NCBI GenBank assembly: GCA_945902745.1
Contig: CAMDNE010000006.1
Coordinates: 62,001-126,000, forward strand
DNA: 64,000 nucleotides
From: Chitinophaga pinensis
GTDB taxonomy: Bacteria; Bacteroidota; Bacteroidia; Flavobacteriales_D; Crocinitomicaceae
Direction of reading: 5' to 3'
Shown here piece by piece: positions 27,101 through 35,868 of this stretch. The position numbers and the translations under genes are program-made. The first letter of the stretch is position 1. Each line of letters begins with the position of its first letter. The notes beneath the pieces are model-generated. The model had not been told where the DNA came from, searched no databases, and saw only the letters and a program-made list of their open reading frames with translations.

Positions 27101-30100
27101 GGATGCGTAATATGTCGTTCCATTAACTAGCGCTGTTCCTGCTGAAAGTGGAGTTCCGCCTGTTGGGGCAGCGTACCATTGAATATTTGAACCAACAGCT
27201 GTTAGATTCGCAACAGTTCCTGAATTACAGACTGTCTGCGCAGCAGATCCGGTTGGAGCAGATGGAATTCCAAATACCGCTGTCACCGCAAATCTTCCAG
27301 TACTTTCACATCCGTTCACAGTTTGTGATGCATAATAGATAATGCCATTTGATAGGAGCGTTGAAGGTGATAAAGGTGATCCACCCGATGCTGCTGCATA
27401 CCATTGAATATTCGTACCGGTAGCACTCAATGAACCAATATTAGCACCACTGCAAAAAGTCTGAGTTGCAATTCCTGACGGAACACTTGGTGTATTGATC
27501 GTTACAACCACCGCCAAACGGTTTGCACTTTGACAACCACTTACGGTTTGGGATGCATAATACGTCGTTCCGTTTGTTAACGACGTCCCTGAAGTAAGAG
27601 ACGTTCCACCGGTTGAAGTTGTATACCACTGAATCGCCGTTCCTGTTGCGGTCAAGTTAGCTACTGTTGCGGAGTTACAGAATGTTTGAGCAGCAGAGCC
27701 GGTTGGGGTTGAAGTTGAGTTGAGAGAAACTGTTACGCCAAATGATCCAGCATAAACACACTGATTCGTTGATCCTAAACTTTGTCCCGCATAATAAATC
27801 GTACCATTTGTAAGTACGGTGTTAGTTGGTAAAGGTGTTCCAAAAGACCATCCCATTGAAGATGTGTACCAATTCAATTGTGCTCCAGGAGTAATGTTTG
27901 CAACTAAATCAGCAATTGTAGCTCCAGTACAGAATGACTGTGGATTCGGTGCAGTGACATTCGTTGTGAAATTATGGAGAATTACCGTCACCGCAAGACG
28001 ATTTATACTTTCACACCCATTAATTGTTTGAGATGCATAATAGGTCGATCCATTCGTAACCGGAGTATTTGAAGCGAGGAATGTTCCTCCCGATGGATTT
28101 GCGTACCATTTAATATTTGAACCTGTCGCTGAAAGACTGTTAACGGTGATTGTATTACCGCCTGTGCAAATCTCTTGTGTTGCATTTCCTGTAGGTGCTG
28201 CAGGAGAGGTGATCGTTACTGTCACTGCTAGACGGCTGACACTTTGACAACCACTCACTGTTTGAGATGCATAATAGGTTGTTCCATTTACAAGTGCCGT
28301 TCCTACAGAAAGAGCTGTTCCCCCTGTTGGTGTTGTGTACCATAAGATCCCTATACCTGTTGCAGTTAGATTTGACACCATAGCAGAATTACAGAATGAT
28401 TGCGATGCTGACCCTATTGGAGCTGATGTTGAATTTACGGTTACTGTTACAGCAAGACGGCCAGGGCTTTCGCAACTTGTTGTCTGAGTCGCATAATAAG
28501 TTGAACCCGTAACGAGTGCTGTTCCTATTGAAAGTGGAGACCCACCAGTCGCAGCAGTGTACCATTGGATATTTGTACCATTAGCAACCAAATTACTTAC
28601 CGTTGCACTATTGCAAAAAGTTTGTGAAGTTGGGCCAGTTGGAGTATTGCATAAATTGGGCGTACAAGAATATCCGTTTACCCAATTGGAGGTGGTGCCG
28701 TTCAATCCAAAACCGGTCAAGGTACCGCTGTCAGCAGCACCTGCTGCATCGGTCAGGGTTGTAACTCCGGCATTATTTTGTGCGGGAAATCCCTGATTAA
28801 AATTGTAGTTAGCAATGAGATTGGTTGATGTTACATTAATACAGTTGTAACTATCATTCAGTTCTTGCGCGCTTAGCGCACGTCCCCAAATTTTGACCCG
28901 ATCCATGAGTCCTCCGTAATACTGAGTATTAGTATTGGCTCCAAGAGCAAAATTTGCAGGCACATAAGAAATGAAATGTGTGAACGGAGCGCCGACCGCT
29001 TGTCCGTCCAAATACAATTGGGATCCGTTGGGCATACTTTCTTGGAAAGTCAATGCCACATGGTGCCATTGGTTGTCATTCAGGGTGGCAACCGTATAGG
29101 TAGTAGCACCCACCGAACCGTTGACTGTCCAGTTGTAGGACATCAGTTGGTTGCCATTCAAAAACAAACCATAATAATTGGGTCTCACAATCAGGGCCCT
29201 GAATCCAGAACCTGCATTGGTGGTTTTGATCCATGCCTCGAAGGTGCCGGCAGAAGTGATCGAACTGTTGATGGTCGAAGCAAGGCCTACTTGGTCATTG
29301 AGACCATCAAAATTCAATCCGTTCTCACAACTGAATATATTGGCGGTTACAGCAAGTCTTGTAGTACTTTCACAACCATTAGCACCTGTTTGAGATGCAT
29401 AATAAGTTGTTCCACTGATAATCGATGTAGTTCCAGATATAGGTGTACCGCCTATTGAAGCTGTGTACCATTGAATGGTTGTTCCCGTAACGACTAGATT
29501 CGAAATTGTTGCGCTTCCACAGAAATTTTGAGTCGCTGAACCTGTAGGAGCAGCAGTAGTTGAAAGTGTGACTAAAACTTGTTTTCTCGTACTTTCACAT
29601 CCAGCAACAGTTTGTGTAGCGTAATAAAATGTATTGTGAACTAATGCGGTTAATAAAGGTAATGGAATTCCTCCCGAGGCTGCAGCATACCACTGAATAT
29701 TCGTTCCTGTCACAACGATATCTGAAAGGTTGTCACCATAACAAAGTGCTTGTGAGGCTGAACCCCCAGGAGCAGGTGATGAAATCACGGTAACAACAAC
29801 TGCTAATCTAACTGAACTTGGGCAGCCGTTTAACGTCTGAGAAGCATAATAAGTATTTCCATTTACAAGTGCGGTTGTACCTACCAATGATGTTCCACCT
29901 GTAGCAACGGAATACCATTGAACACTTGTTCCGGTTGCTACAAGATTCGCAACAGTTCCGCTATTGCAGAAGGATTGTGTTGTCGAACCTGTGGGCGGTG
30001 CTGTTTCATTCACAACTAAAGTTGCGGCATTTGATGTTATCGTTACTGAATTGCAAAGATTACCAATCACTACCGTATAGTTTGCAATATTCACACTCGT

Positions 30101-31771
30101 AACATTAGCAAGAGTTAAAATATATGAATTGGCTCCTACAATGTCAACACCATCTTTTTTCCATTGATAAGTCGTCGCTGTTCCACTTGCTGCAACGCTA
30201 TAAGTTGCTGAATTACCAACACACACTGTCTGTGTTGATGGTTGGGTGATAATTACTTGGTCAACTCCACATTCGTAGAATTTAGTTAACAAAGCATCCT
30301 GAGCTCCTATTAAAGAAACTCCCACAACCCCAGTTTGAGGATCCAGATCAGTTATGTTATCGTCAAACATTGACCCAACAATAATTTCCTTACTACTGTT
30401 TACATGCACGGCGCGTGGATATTCAACACCGGTTGTTAGGGCCCCGCCGAATGTATGCACATTTTGATAAGCGAGATTATTGTTCAACTTCAACAGGTAT
30501 TGATCATAACCTGCAGATACCACATTCTGAACACCTGCACCCGGGTCAAAATCAATTGTCCCTATCCAGTTACCAACAACAAAAATATCGTTGCCATTGA
30601 TCGAAATATCAAAGGCATTACTCTTTTCGCCTGCAGTTATTGAGGCACATGGGGTATTATTTTGAACTTTTATGGCATTTAAATAATTTAAGTTTCCATC
30701 CAATTTCCATACAAAAGCTGCTGTGGTTGAATTGAAACAGGCATTTAGTGTTGCGGTTCCAGTACCTGGGTCAAAATCCATACTCCCAACCATTGTTCCC
30801 ACTCCATAGATGTTTCCATTGACATCTGTCGCTATATTTTCTATATTGAAACTAGACAATAAGGTATTTGTAGATGCAGCAATATTCTCATAAACACCAG
30901 CACTATTCCATTTAAGAATAATCATTTCCTTGCCGCTATAAATATTTCCACTATACCAAGGCATATTGACTGAAACAAAATAATTTCCGGTATTGTCAAT
31001 CTCGAAATCAGATACAATAGCATCCTCAGAATAATTTGTTGGCAATCCTTTTATAAGTGGTGTCAATTGGGGCGGTGTGGTAGTTGGCCACATATAGCTT
31101 TGATAAGCTCCTGCTGCCGAGTATTTAAGTAAGATAACTCCATATCTAACACCAGTATTCGAAACGCTAAGCCCAACATTTGCTGCACCATAGTCCAAAT
31201 CGATCGTTCCAGAATTATTAAAGAAACTACATGCAAAAACAGGGTCACCATTGGATTGAACCTCAACTCGTGGAATAAATGGAATATTCTGTAAACTACC
31301 TCCCCATAAGAAATTTCCATCCTTGTCAAGACACCCAAGAATTCCCCAACCTCCGTAAACATTAGTTACTCCCGGGCCCGGATCAATATCACCATTTCCT
31401 GTTGCTTGTCTTCCACTGAAAAAAACTCTACCATCATTTCCTATTGCCAAACCAGATATTTGCATATCTGCATTGCTTGCAGTATTGACCGGGAAATTTT
31501 TTGTCCATATTACATTTCCAACCGGATCGAATTTTGCAATAAAAGCGTTTAATCCACCAATTTGGCTTGCATAATCGATATTAACATCGTTTGATACAGC
31601 TGCTCCATGTTTTCCACATACATAGACATTACCGGCATTATCGCTAACAACATTATAAATTAGTTCATTTGAGCTTACTGCTCCAATTCTTTTATGCCAC
31701 TGATAATTCAATTGAGCATTCGTCACCAAAGAAAGGACGAGGAAGGTTAAAAAGGCGGTTATCTTTTTCAT
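24125..31771 (-). CDS. Giant T9SS-secreted Ig-repeat protein (2548 residues)
   Basis: One open frame with a signal peptide (1-19). Residues about 20-500 form a propeller-like region with repeated DFDPG motifs (SBBP-like). An Ig-like domain follows (about 505-590). Then come three Ig_7/CHU_C-associated repeats, a LamG/concanavalin-like domain (about 812-1040), and 18 more repeats. Each repeat is about 75 residues: T(G)xAxQTFCNSGTVANL..TGxxIQWY..GGxxL..GTTYYASQT..GCES..RLAVTVTI, with two Cys per unit. The C-terminal 75 residues are a type A T9SS domain (VQPNPTFG ... VYYIRTSEGQTVKFIKE). A surface adhesin or filament is likely. The LytTR regulator gene lies directly upstream, with LytTR-like site D between. 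Confidence 0.9.
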   Translation of the reverse strand: MKKITAFLTFLVLSLVTNAQLNYQWHKRIGAVSSNELIYNVVSDNAGNVYVCGKHGAAVSNDVNIDYASQIGGLNAFIAKFDPVGNVIWTKNFPVNTASNADMQISGLAIGNDGRVFFSGRQATGNGDIDPGPGVTNVYGGWGILGCLDKDGNFLWGGSLQNIPFIPRVEVQSNGDPVFACSFFNNSGTIDLDYGAANVGLSVSNTGVRYGVILLKYSAAGAYQSYMWPTTTPPQLTPLIKGLPTNYSEDAIVSDFEIDNTGNYFVSVNMPWYSGNIYSGKEMIILKWNSAGVYENIAASTNTLLSSFNIENIATDVNGNIYGVGTMVGSMDFDPGTGTATLNACFNSTTAAFVWKLDGNLNYLNAIKVQNNTPCASITAGEKSNAFDISINGNDIFVVGNWIGTIDFDPGAGVQNVVSAGYDQYLLKLNNNLAYQNVHTFGGALTTGVEYPRAVHVNSSKEIIVGSMFDDNITDLDPQTGVVGVSLIGAQDALLTKFYECGVDQVIITQPSTQTVCVGNSATYSVAASGTATTYQWKKDGVDIVGANSYILTLANVTSVNIANYTVVIGNLCNSVTITSNAATLVVNETAPPTGSTTQSFCNSGTVANLVATGTSVQWYSVATGGTSLVGTTALVNGNTYYASQTLNGCPSSVRLAVVVTVISSPAPGGSASQALCYGDNLSDIVVTGTNIQWYAAASGGIPLPLLTALVHNTFYYATQTVAGCESTRKQVLVTLSTTAAPTGSATQNFCGSATISNLVVTGTTIQWYTASIGGTPISGTTSIISGTTYYASQTGANGCESTTRLAVTANIFSCENGLNFDGLNDQVGLASTINSSITSAGTFEAWIKTTNAGSGFRALIVRPNYYGLFLNGNQLMSYNWTVNGSVGATTYTVATLNDNQWHHVALTFQESMPNGSQLYLDGQAVGAPFTHFISYVPANFALGANTNTQYYGGLMDRVKIWGRALSAQELNDSYNCINVTSTNLIANYNFNQGFPAQNNAGVTTLTDAAGAADSGTLTGFGLNGTTSNWVNGYSCTPNLCNTPTGPTSQTFCNSATVSNLVANGTNIQWYTAATGGSPLSIGTALVTGSTYYATQTTSCESPGRLAVTVTVNSTSAPIGSASQSFCNSAMVSNLTATGIGILWYTTPTGGTALSVGTALVNGTTYYASQTVSGCQSVSRLAVTVTITSPAAPTGNATQEICTGGNTITVNSLSATGSNIKWYANPSGGTFLASNTPVTNGSTYYASQTINGCESINRLAVTVILHNFTTNVTAPNPQSFCTGATIADLVANITPGAQLNWYTSSMGWSFGTPLPTNTVLTNGTIYYAGQSLGSTNQCVYAGSFGVTVSLNSTSTPTGSAAQTFCNSATVANLTATGTAIQWYTTSTGGTSLTSGTSLTNGTTYYASQTVSGCQSANRLAVVVTINTPSVPSGIATQTFCSGANIGSLSATGTNIQWYAAASGGSPLSPSTLLSNGIIYYASQTVNGCESTGRFAVTAVFGIPSAPTGSAAQTVCNSGTVANLTAVGSNIQWYAAPTGGTPLSAGTALVNGTTYYASQTSGGCESTNRLAVTVTINAPATPTGTGSQTFCNSGTVANLVATGTGIQWYAASTGGTALTSGTTLTSGTAYYASQTISGCESANRFAVTVTINAPATPTGAAAQTFCNSATVANLTATGTGIQWYAASTGGTALSTGTALTNGTTYYASQTISSCQSVNRFAVTATINAPAAPTGTAAQTFCNSGTVANLTATGTGIQWYAASTGGSALATGTTLVNGTTYYASQTISGCESATRFAVTATINSPAAPTGIVAQTFCNSGTVANLVATGTGIQWYAASTGGSALAIGTALVNGTTYYASQTITGCESVNRFAVTATINTPAAPTGTASQTFCNLGTVANLTATGTGIQWYAASTGGTALTTGTVLATGTTYYASQTISGCQSATRLAVAVTVNVTSSPTGSTTQTVCSGAIVGDLSVSGTNIQWYSTASGGSPLLTSTALVNGVTYYASQTISSCESATRLGVTVAFGIPSAPTGSASQTICNSGTVANLATTGSNIQWYTAATGGSPLSIGTALVNGTTYYASQTSGGCESTSRLAVSVTINAPAAPTGTAAQEFCNAATVADFAATGSGIQWYTAATGGSALNSTTPLVNGTYYASQTVSGCESASRFAVAVTMNIPAAPAATANQNFCGSGLVSDIPVSGSNITWYDAASAGNVLTPTTSLVDGSTYYATQTINGCTSLNQLAVTVSINAIPSAPTGTATQEFCNSATIADLAVTGTTVTWYASAGSSSPLTPATALSDGASYFATQTVNGCESTDRLEVAVTINAPATPTGNTTQSFCSAAVVDDLSATGTSIAWYSNATGGTPLAGTAALSNGTYYASQTINGCESANRLAVAVTVTILNANVTQTGITLTATQTGANYTWVDCNNGNQPIAGANGQSFTPTANGSYAVEIELNGCTVISSCVQISSVGLEEDKTLVLGVQPNPTFGVLNISVSYPTSAVITASNGTVVKTLALEGVKTIDVSSFATGVYYIRTSEGQTVKFIKE
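24560..28640 (-). repeat. Tandem array of 18 coding repeats (about 225 bp each)
   Basis: The Ig-like units after the LamG domain of the giant protein. Central units (about 25.9-27.0 kb) are nearly identical at both protein and DNA level, whereas outer units are diverged, which suggests expansion from the middle by unequal recombination. Three more units lie at about 29335-30000. Confidence 0.9.
28650..29335 (-). other. LamG-coding segment of higher GC inside the Ig array
   Basis: This stretch codes the LamG/concanavalin-like domain (GLNFDGLNDQVGL ... GLMDRVKIWGRALSAQEL) inserted between Ig repeats 3 and 4. By eye it is richer in G and C (many CCG, GGT, GCC codons) than the flanking repeats and the rest of the window. 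The related LamG domain at 39.3 kb is AT-rich like its surroundings. Confidence 0.6.
29335..30000 (-). repeat. Three Ig-like coding repeats before the LamG domain
   Basis: Units 1-3 of the 21-unit family in the giant protein, separated from the other 18 by the LamG segment. They are more diverged from the consensus than the central units. Confidence 0.85.
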
Positions 31772-31826
31772 AGATTTTTAAATATTGTGTAAATATATTT
31801 AACTAATTACCTTTTAAAAAAACCAA

Positions 31827-31858
31827 TTTGTAAACAACACGTTTGACTTTGTAAACAG
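31827..31858 (-). promoter_or_regulatory. LytTR-like operator, site D (giant gene)
   Basis: Direct repeats TTTGTAAACAA (31827-31837) and TTTGTAAACAG (31848-31858), period 21 bp. The pair ends 29 bp before TATATTTA (minus strand, 31790-31797), close to the TAnnTTTG -7 box. The site lies directly downstream of the LytTR gene itself. Confidence 0.62.
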
Positions 31859-31865
31859 CAAAAAA

Positions 31866-31891
31866 GCCGTTCTCAACGAGCTGAAAACGGC
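31866..31891 (-). terminator. Terminator of the LytTR two-component operon
   Basis: GCCGTT and AACGGC form the stem on the minus strand, followed by a TTTTTTG run that abuts LytTR-like site D. It separates the regulator operon from the giant gene. Confidence 0.8.
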
Positions 31892-31914
31892 AAAAGAAAA
31901 AACCAATTTTCTGT

Positions 31915-32676
31915 TTAACTCAAATAATTCTGAACATCTTGTTTGCGTTCACGGGAAACCGGAATTACTTGTCCTGATTTAAGTTGTAGATTTCCACCTT
32001 CAGATTTAAAATAGGATGTGACATGGTCCATATTGACAAGGAATGAGCGATGTGATCTGAGAAATTTTGGAGTAGATTCGAGAGCGTTCTCAAAGTATTT
32101 CAGATTTTTTGAAACGATTTTGGGTTTTTGGTTAGTACTTACAATACGAACATATGATCCTTCAGCCTCAAAGTATTCGATATCATCCAATGAAAGGTAT
32201 TCATATCCTCCTTGAAATGGAATACACAAAACATCCTTTCTATCTTCCTGTAAATTTTCGGAAAGTGCTTTTAGCCTTACTTCATTATCGCGATTCTTTT
32301 TATCTTCTTTCAATTTTTCAACAGCTTCTACCAACTGCTCTTCTTGAATTGGTTTGAGGATATAATCAATGGCTGATAATCGAAATGCTTTTAATGCATG
32401 GGCATTATAGGCTGTTGTAAATACAACTTTTCCTTTGATGTTTTTACCTATGAGCGATTCTGCAAGTTGCAGACCAGATTTTCCCGGCATTTCAATATCC
32501 AAAAAAATAGCATCTGGCTGATGTTTTTCAATTATTCGAAGTCCATCTTCGGCATTTTCAGCTTCACTTACGACCTGTACCTCTGGTGCAAGTTCCAACA
32601 ACATGAGTCGTAATAATTTTCTTGCTTGTGCAGAATCATCAATTACAACGGCTTTTATTTTATTTGATTCAGACAT
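31915..32676 (-). CDS. LytTR-family response regulator
   Basis: The start is set at the ATG giving MSESNKIKAVVIDD, overlapping the kinase stop by 8 bp; a longer frame reads into the kinase gene. The 253-residue protein has a receiver domain (acidic D13/D14, phospho-acceptor D60, Thr and Lys of TTAY and LKPI) and a C-terminal LytTR DNA-binding domain (about 150-253; DDIEYFEAEGSYVRI, FLRSHRSFLVN, IPVSRERK). LytTR domains bind pairs of short direct repeats about two helical turns apart. Four such repeats with a 21-bp period occur in the four promoters downstream, which makes these genes the predicted regulon. Confidence 0.93.
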   Translation of the reverse strand: MSESNKIKAVVIDDSAQARKLLRLMLLELAPEVQVVSEAENAEDGLRIIEKHQPDAIFLDIEMPGKSGLQLAESLIGKNIKGKVVFTTAYNAHALKAFRLSAIDYILKPIQEEQLVEAVEKLKEDKKNRDNEVRLKALSENLQEDRKDVLCIPFQGGYEYLSLDDIEYFEAEGSYVRIVSTNQKPKIVSKNLKYFENALESTPKFLRSHRSFLVNMDHVTSYFKSEGGNLQLKSGQVIPVSRERKQDVQNYLS

Positions 32677-35569
32677 GAATGCGAATGTAAACAATAGTGC
32701 CTTCTGGTTCACCATTTAGGTTAAAATTATCAACTATTTCAACACCTACAATTCCTTCTTTTTCATGATTAAGTAAATCTAGTCGCCTTTCCATCGCATG
32801 TGAAGCGAAAGATTGATGCTCTGCTTGTGTTTTCTTGTTTATTTCGTCTGCAGCTTTTCTGCCAATTCCATTGTCTGTTATTGTGATTAATAATAATTCT
32901 TCAGACTCCAAATAGTTTATTGAAATGTTCAATTTCTTTTCACCCGATTTGTGTCTCAATCCATGTTTGAATGCATTTTCAACATAAGGTTGAATGAGTA
33001 GTGCAGGAATATTAATTGCCGATTCATCAACATTTTCATCTATTACAATCTCATAACTAAAATCCATTTGGAGCAACATAGCTTCTAAATCAATGTAAAG
33101 TTTTAATGTTTCCAATTCTTTCTCCAAAGTTACGACTGGCAGCGAACTCATTTCTAGTATTTTTCGCACAAGACTGGAGAAATCACTCAAATATTTTGCT
33201 GCATTTTTCTTGTCATTTTCATAGATAAAACCTTTTATTGAATTCAAAACATTGAACAAAAAATGTGGATTCATTTGAGCTTTCAGTGCATTTTGTTGGG
33301 TTAAACGAAGTTCATTTTCAAGCCGTAGATTTTTAAGTTCAGCCTGTTGTTTCTTTTGAAGGATTGATTCACGCCGTTTGAAGATTGCATATGCACTAAG
33401 TCCGACAGAAACTGCAAGTAAAAGATAGAACCACCAGCGCTGCCAAAAAGGAGGCAAAACCCTCAATTCGAATTTTAAACTATTAATGGAGGACATTCCA
33501 TTGTGATCGATCATTTTTAATTCTATCGTAATATTTCCTGTTGGCAACTGAGGAATAATAATTTTCCCTGCCGAACCCGGAACTTTGATCCAATTTTCGT
33601 TATAACCGATTATACGGTAGGCAAAGTCAAAATTTCCATTTGAGAAAAACGAAATTCCATCCGCGACGATCGTTAATTCATCATCATAACGCATTTCTTT
33701 TATGGCTTTGAAACCTTTTGGATTATTATTCAATCTGAATTCACGAAAAATAATTTTAGCACTTCCTTTTTTCGTTCTAAACAAATTGAGGGGAATGCGC
33801 TGTATTCCTTTTCCTGTGGCTGCCCAACAATATTTATCAGTAAATGTTAACGCTCTGACATTGTTTGAACTCAAGCCTTCATAAAATCCAAGTTGAAATG
33901 AACTGCCATTATCAATGTCTAACCCCATAATTCCTTTATTGGTTGCCAAATAGATTTTACCTTTGTGAAAATCCAACTCTACGGCCTTAATAGAGCTATC
34001 AAGTTTTTTAAACTCTGTAATTTTTCGGTTTTTATCGATGGAATAAATTAAACCTTCAAAGCTTAAAATATAGACGATTTGCTTTTTCTGATCAACCGTA
34101 ATTGATATTATTTGTTGATTCTTAAGAAGAATACTTTTGTTCTTCCATTTGCCGTTTTCAAATTGAAGTTCATAAAGACCTCCGTTTGCTGCGACGAATT
34201 TACTCCCAGAAAATGGTGAACTTTCAATATCTCGGCACCAATCCTCCACTATTAAGTTGGTTCCATCAAGTGGATCGGTTATCGAGTTTACACAAAATAA
34301 TCCCTGCGAAGACAATAGGAAATAGTCATTTTTTATGTGCAACATAGATTTAATTGATCGAGCTTGGCTATTCACCTCATCAATACGTCCATCCTTCAAT
34401 CGGAAAATTTGATTCATTTTATTGAAGTAGATACATTGATCTAGCGCGTCAAAATAAAACATACCAAGATCAGAATTTGGCTTGTGCTCGTAATTCTTTA
34501 ATCGATCTCCTGCAGCGCTCAATTCACGAATAATTCCAGTAGTTCCCGCAAAGTAAATAAATTCACCATCCGTCGCGATATGACTAAAAGGATCGTATGT
34601 GAATGCGCCAGATTCAACATTCCACACCCGAACATCAAATTGAGGAATACGAAATATCCCATTGTGTAAGGTGCTAAACCAATAATTTCCTTCAGCATCT
34701 TTCAAGCAATCTGAAAATGCAATGTCGGAATACAACAATTCAACCTTTCCATTGAATTTATTGAAGTGCACTAATCCTGAATAGGTATTGATCCAAATAT
34801 TCCCTTGATTAGTTTCAACGACTGATGTGAGCTTTCTCCCTTTTAAGATTTCAATTAATTTAGGGTTTTTGTATTCTGACCAGCCATTTTTAGTTTTTTG
34901 AAAAACTGCAGCACCAAGAATGTCAAACAACCATGGATTTGAAACCGAACGAGAGATGATCAGAGGAGTTTCCTTATACTTCTTATCAATAAAATGTGAA
35001 TTCACATTCCCATCCTTCCATTCAATTATCTTTTCATAATTGTGGTAGTAAATTCTCCCTTCAGAATCAGAGCGAATATTGTTTGTGAAAACCTTTGATC
35101 CATTGGAAGAATGAAGAGACGAATTGACTAATTTCCATTTCAATGATTTTTCATTCAGTTCAAATACTCCTTCGCTGCTAGAAATCCAAATGGTTCCATT
35201 TCCGACACTCGCAATACCGTTTACAGGAAAATTCCAATTATCGATAGTTCGCAGGATACCACCTTCAATGTAAAATATTTGCTTGTTAAAATTATACCCA
35301 TAAATTCTTCCCCCAGGAGATTGACAGAGTCCTGTGGCAGACTGAGAATTAAGTTCGGAAGAAGAAAAATGTTCGTATGTCACTCCATTAAAGCGATAAA
35401 CACCTACATCACAGCCAATCCAGATATATCCTTGTTTGTCTTGAAGAATGCAATATATTTCATTGGAAGGGGCACCATTTTCAATGCTATATGAAAAATA
35501 AGCAGGATCTTGTGCAACAATTCTATTGCAAAAAAATATTAAAAATATTAAAAGTAAAAAGTTCTTCAC
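32669..35569 (-). CDS. LytS-type histidine kinase with Reg_prop beta-propeller sensor
   Basis: A 966-residue kinase: signal peptide (1-19), a large periplasmic region of two-component-regulator propeller repeats (for example ILQDKQGYIWIGCDVGVYRF, and later WAATGKGIQRIPLN), a Y_Y_Y domain (about 640-705), one TM (about 712-732), a coiled coil, then a His_kinase domain with NPHFLFN at residues 767-773 (His769) and a HATPase with PYVENAFKHGL and ITDNGIGR. This layout resembles the sensor half of hybrid two-component systems of gut Bacteroides that sense glycans, but without a fused regulator. It is coupled to the LytTR gene by an 8-bp overlap. The ligand is unknown. Confidence 0.92.
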   Translation of the reverse strand: MKNFLLLIFLIFFCNRIVAQDPAYFSYSIENGAPSNEIYCILQDKQGYIWIGCDVGVYRFNGVTYEHFSSSELNSQSATGLCQSPGGRIYGYNFNKQIFYIEGGILRTIDNWNFPVNGIASVGNGTIWISSSEGVFELNEKSLKWKLVNSSLHSSNGSKVFTNNIRSDSEGRIYYHNYEKIIEWKDGNVNSHFIDKKYKETPLIISRSVSNPWLFDILGAAVFQKTKNGWSEYKNPKLIEILKGRKLTSVVETNQGNIWINTYSGLVHFNKFNGKVELLYSDIAFSDCLKDAEGNYWFSTLHNGIFRIPQFDVRVWNVESGAFTYDPFSHIATDGEFIYFAGTTGIIRELSAAGDRLKNYEHKPNSDLGMFYFDALDQCIYFNKMNQIFRLKDGRIDEVNSQARSIKSMLHIKNDYFLLSSQGLFCVNSITDPLDGTNLIVEDWCRDIESSPFSGSKFVAANGGLYELQFENGKWKNKSILLKNQQIISITVDQKKQIVYILSFEGLIYSIDKNRKITEFKKLDSSIKAVELDFHKGKIYLATNKGIMGLDIDNGSSFQLGFYEGLSSNNVRALTFTDKYCWAATGKGIQRIPLNLFRTKKGSAKIIFREFRLNNNPKGFKAIKEMRYDDELTIVADGISFFSNGNFDFAYRIIGYNENWIKVPGSAGKIIIPQLPTGNITIELKMIDHNGMSSINSLKFELRVLPPFWQRWWFYLLLAVSVGLSAYAIFKRRESILQKKQQAELKNLRLENELRLTQQNALKAQMNPHFLFNVLNSIKGFIYENDKKNAAKYLSDFSSLVRKILEMSSLPVVTLEKELETLKLYIDLEAMLLQMDFSYEIVIDENVDESAINIPALLIQPYVENAFKHGLRHKSGEKKLNISINYLESEELLLITITDNGIGRKAADEINKKTQAEHQSFASHAMERRLDLLNHEKEGIVGVEIVDNFNLNGEPEGTIVYIRIHV

Positions 35570-35724
35570 TAGAATTCAAAAATAGCAATATTACATTTAA
35601 TCATACTACACGCTTCAACTAAAAGGAAGAATTCAAGTTAATAATTCAATTACTTCCTCCGCACTGAATTGAAAACTTTTTGACATATTTAAGATGGCAT
35701 AACATAAACAAGAAAGGAGTGTTT

Positions 35725-35853
35725 TTGACTGCATTAAAAACCAGTGCAGGTTTGGTTGGAAAGCAATGGGATTCGAGTTTTAAAGGTCTTACAAAGCAAA
35801 ACCTGGTTAAGGTGGTTAAAATAAATGATGAGATAATGGTGGATTTGGTTTAA
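35725..35853 (+). pseudogene. Orphan copy of the LysS C-terminal domain
   Basis: A short open frame ending in TAA encodes TALKTSAGLVGKQWDSS followed by FKGLTKQNLVKVVKIN and DEIMVDLV. It matches the last 40 residues of the LysS at 17.3-19.0 kb at about three in four positions and is also similar in DNA. No other part of lysS is present. A TTG (35725) spaced 5 bases after AGGAG, or the GTG at 35719, could start translation, so it may be a tiny gene of about 42 residues rather than a dead remnant. The frame is intact and changes are largely conservative. The rest of the gap (35570-35914) shows nothing else except the following terminator. Confidence 0.7.
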
Positions 35854-35868
35854 CACTTTTAAAAAACA

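Noticed and set aside
24560-28640. Regular repeat array that could be mistaken for CRISPR or a satellite
   Set aside because: Units are about 225 bp, in frame, and encode Ig-like domains in one long protein.
28976-29458. 160-residue plus-strand ORF
   Set aside because: It is antisense to the LamG-coding part of the giant gene; its length follows from the higher GC there. No signal peptide or known domain.
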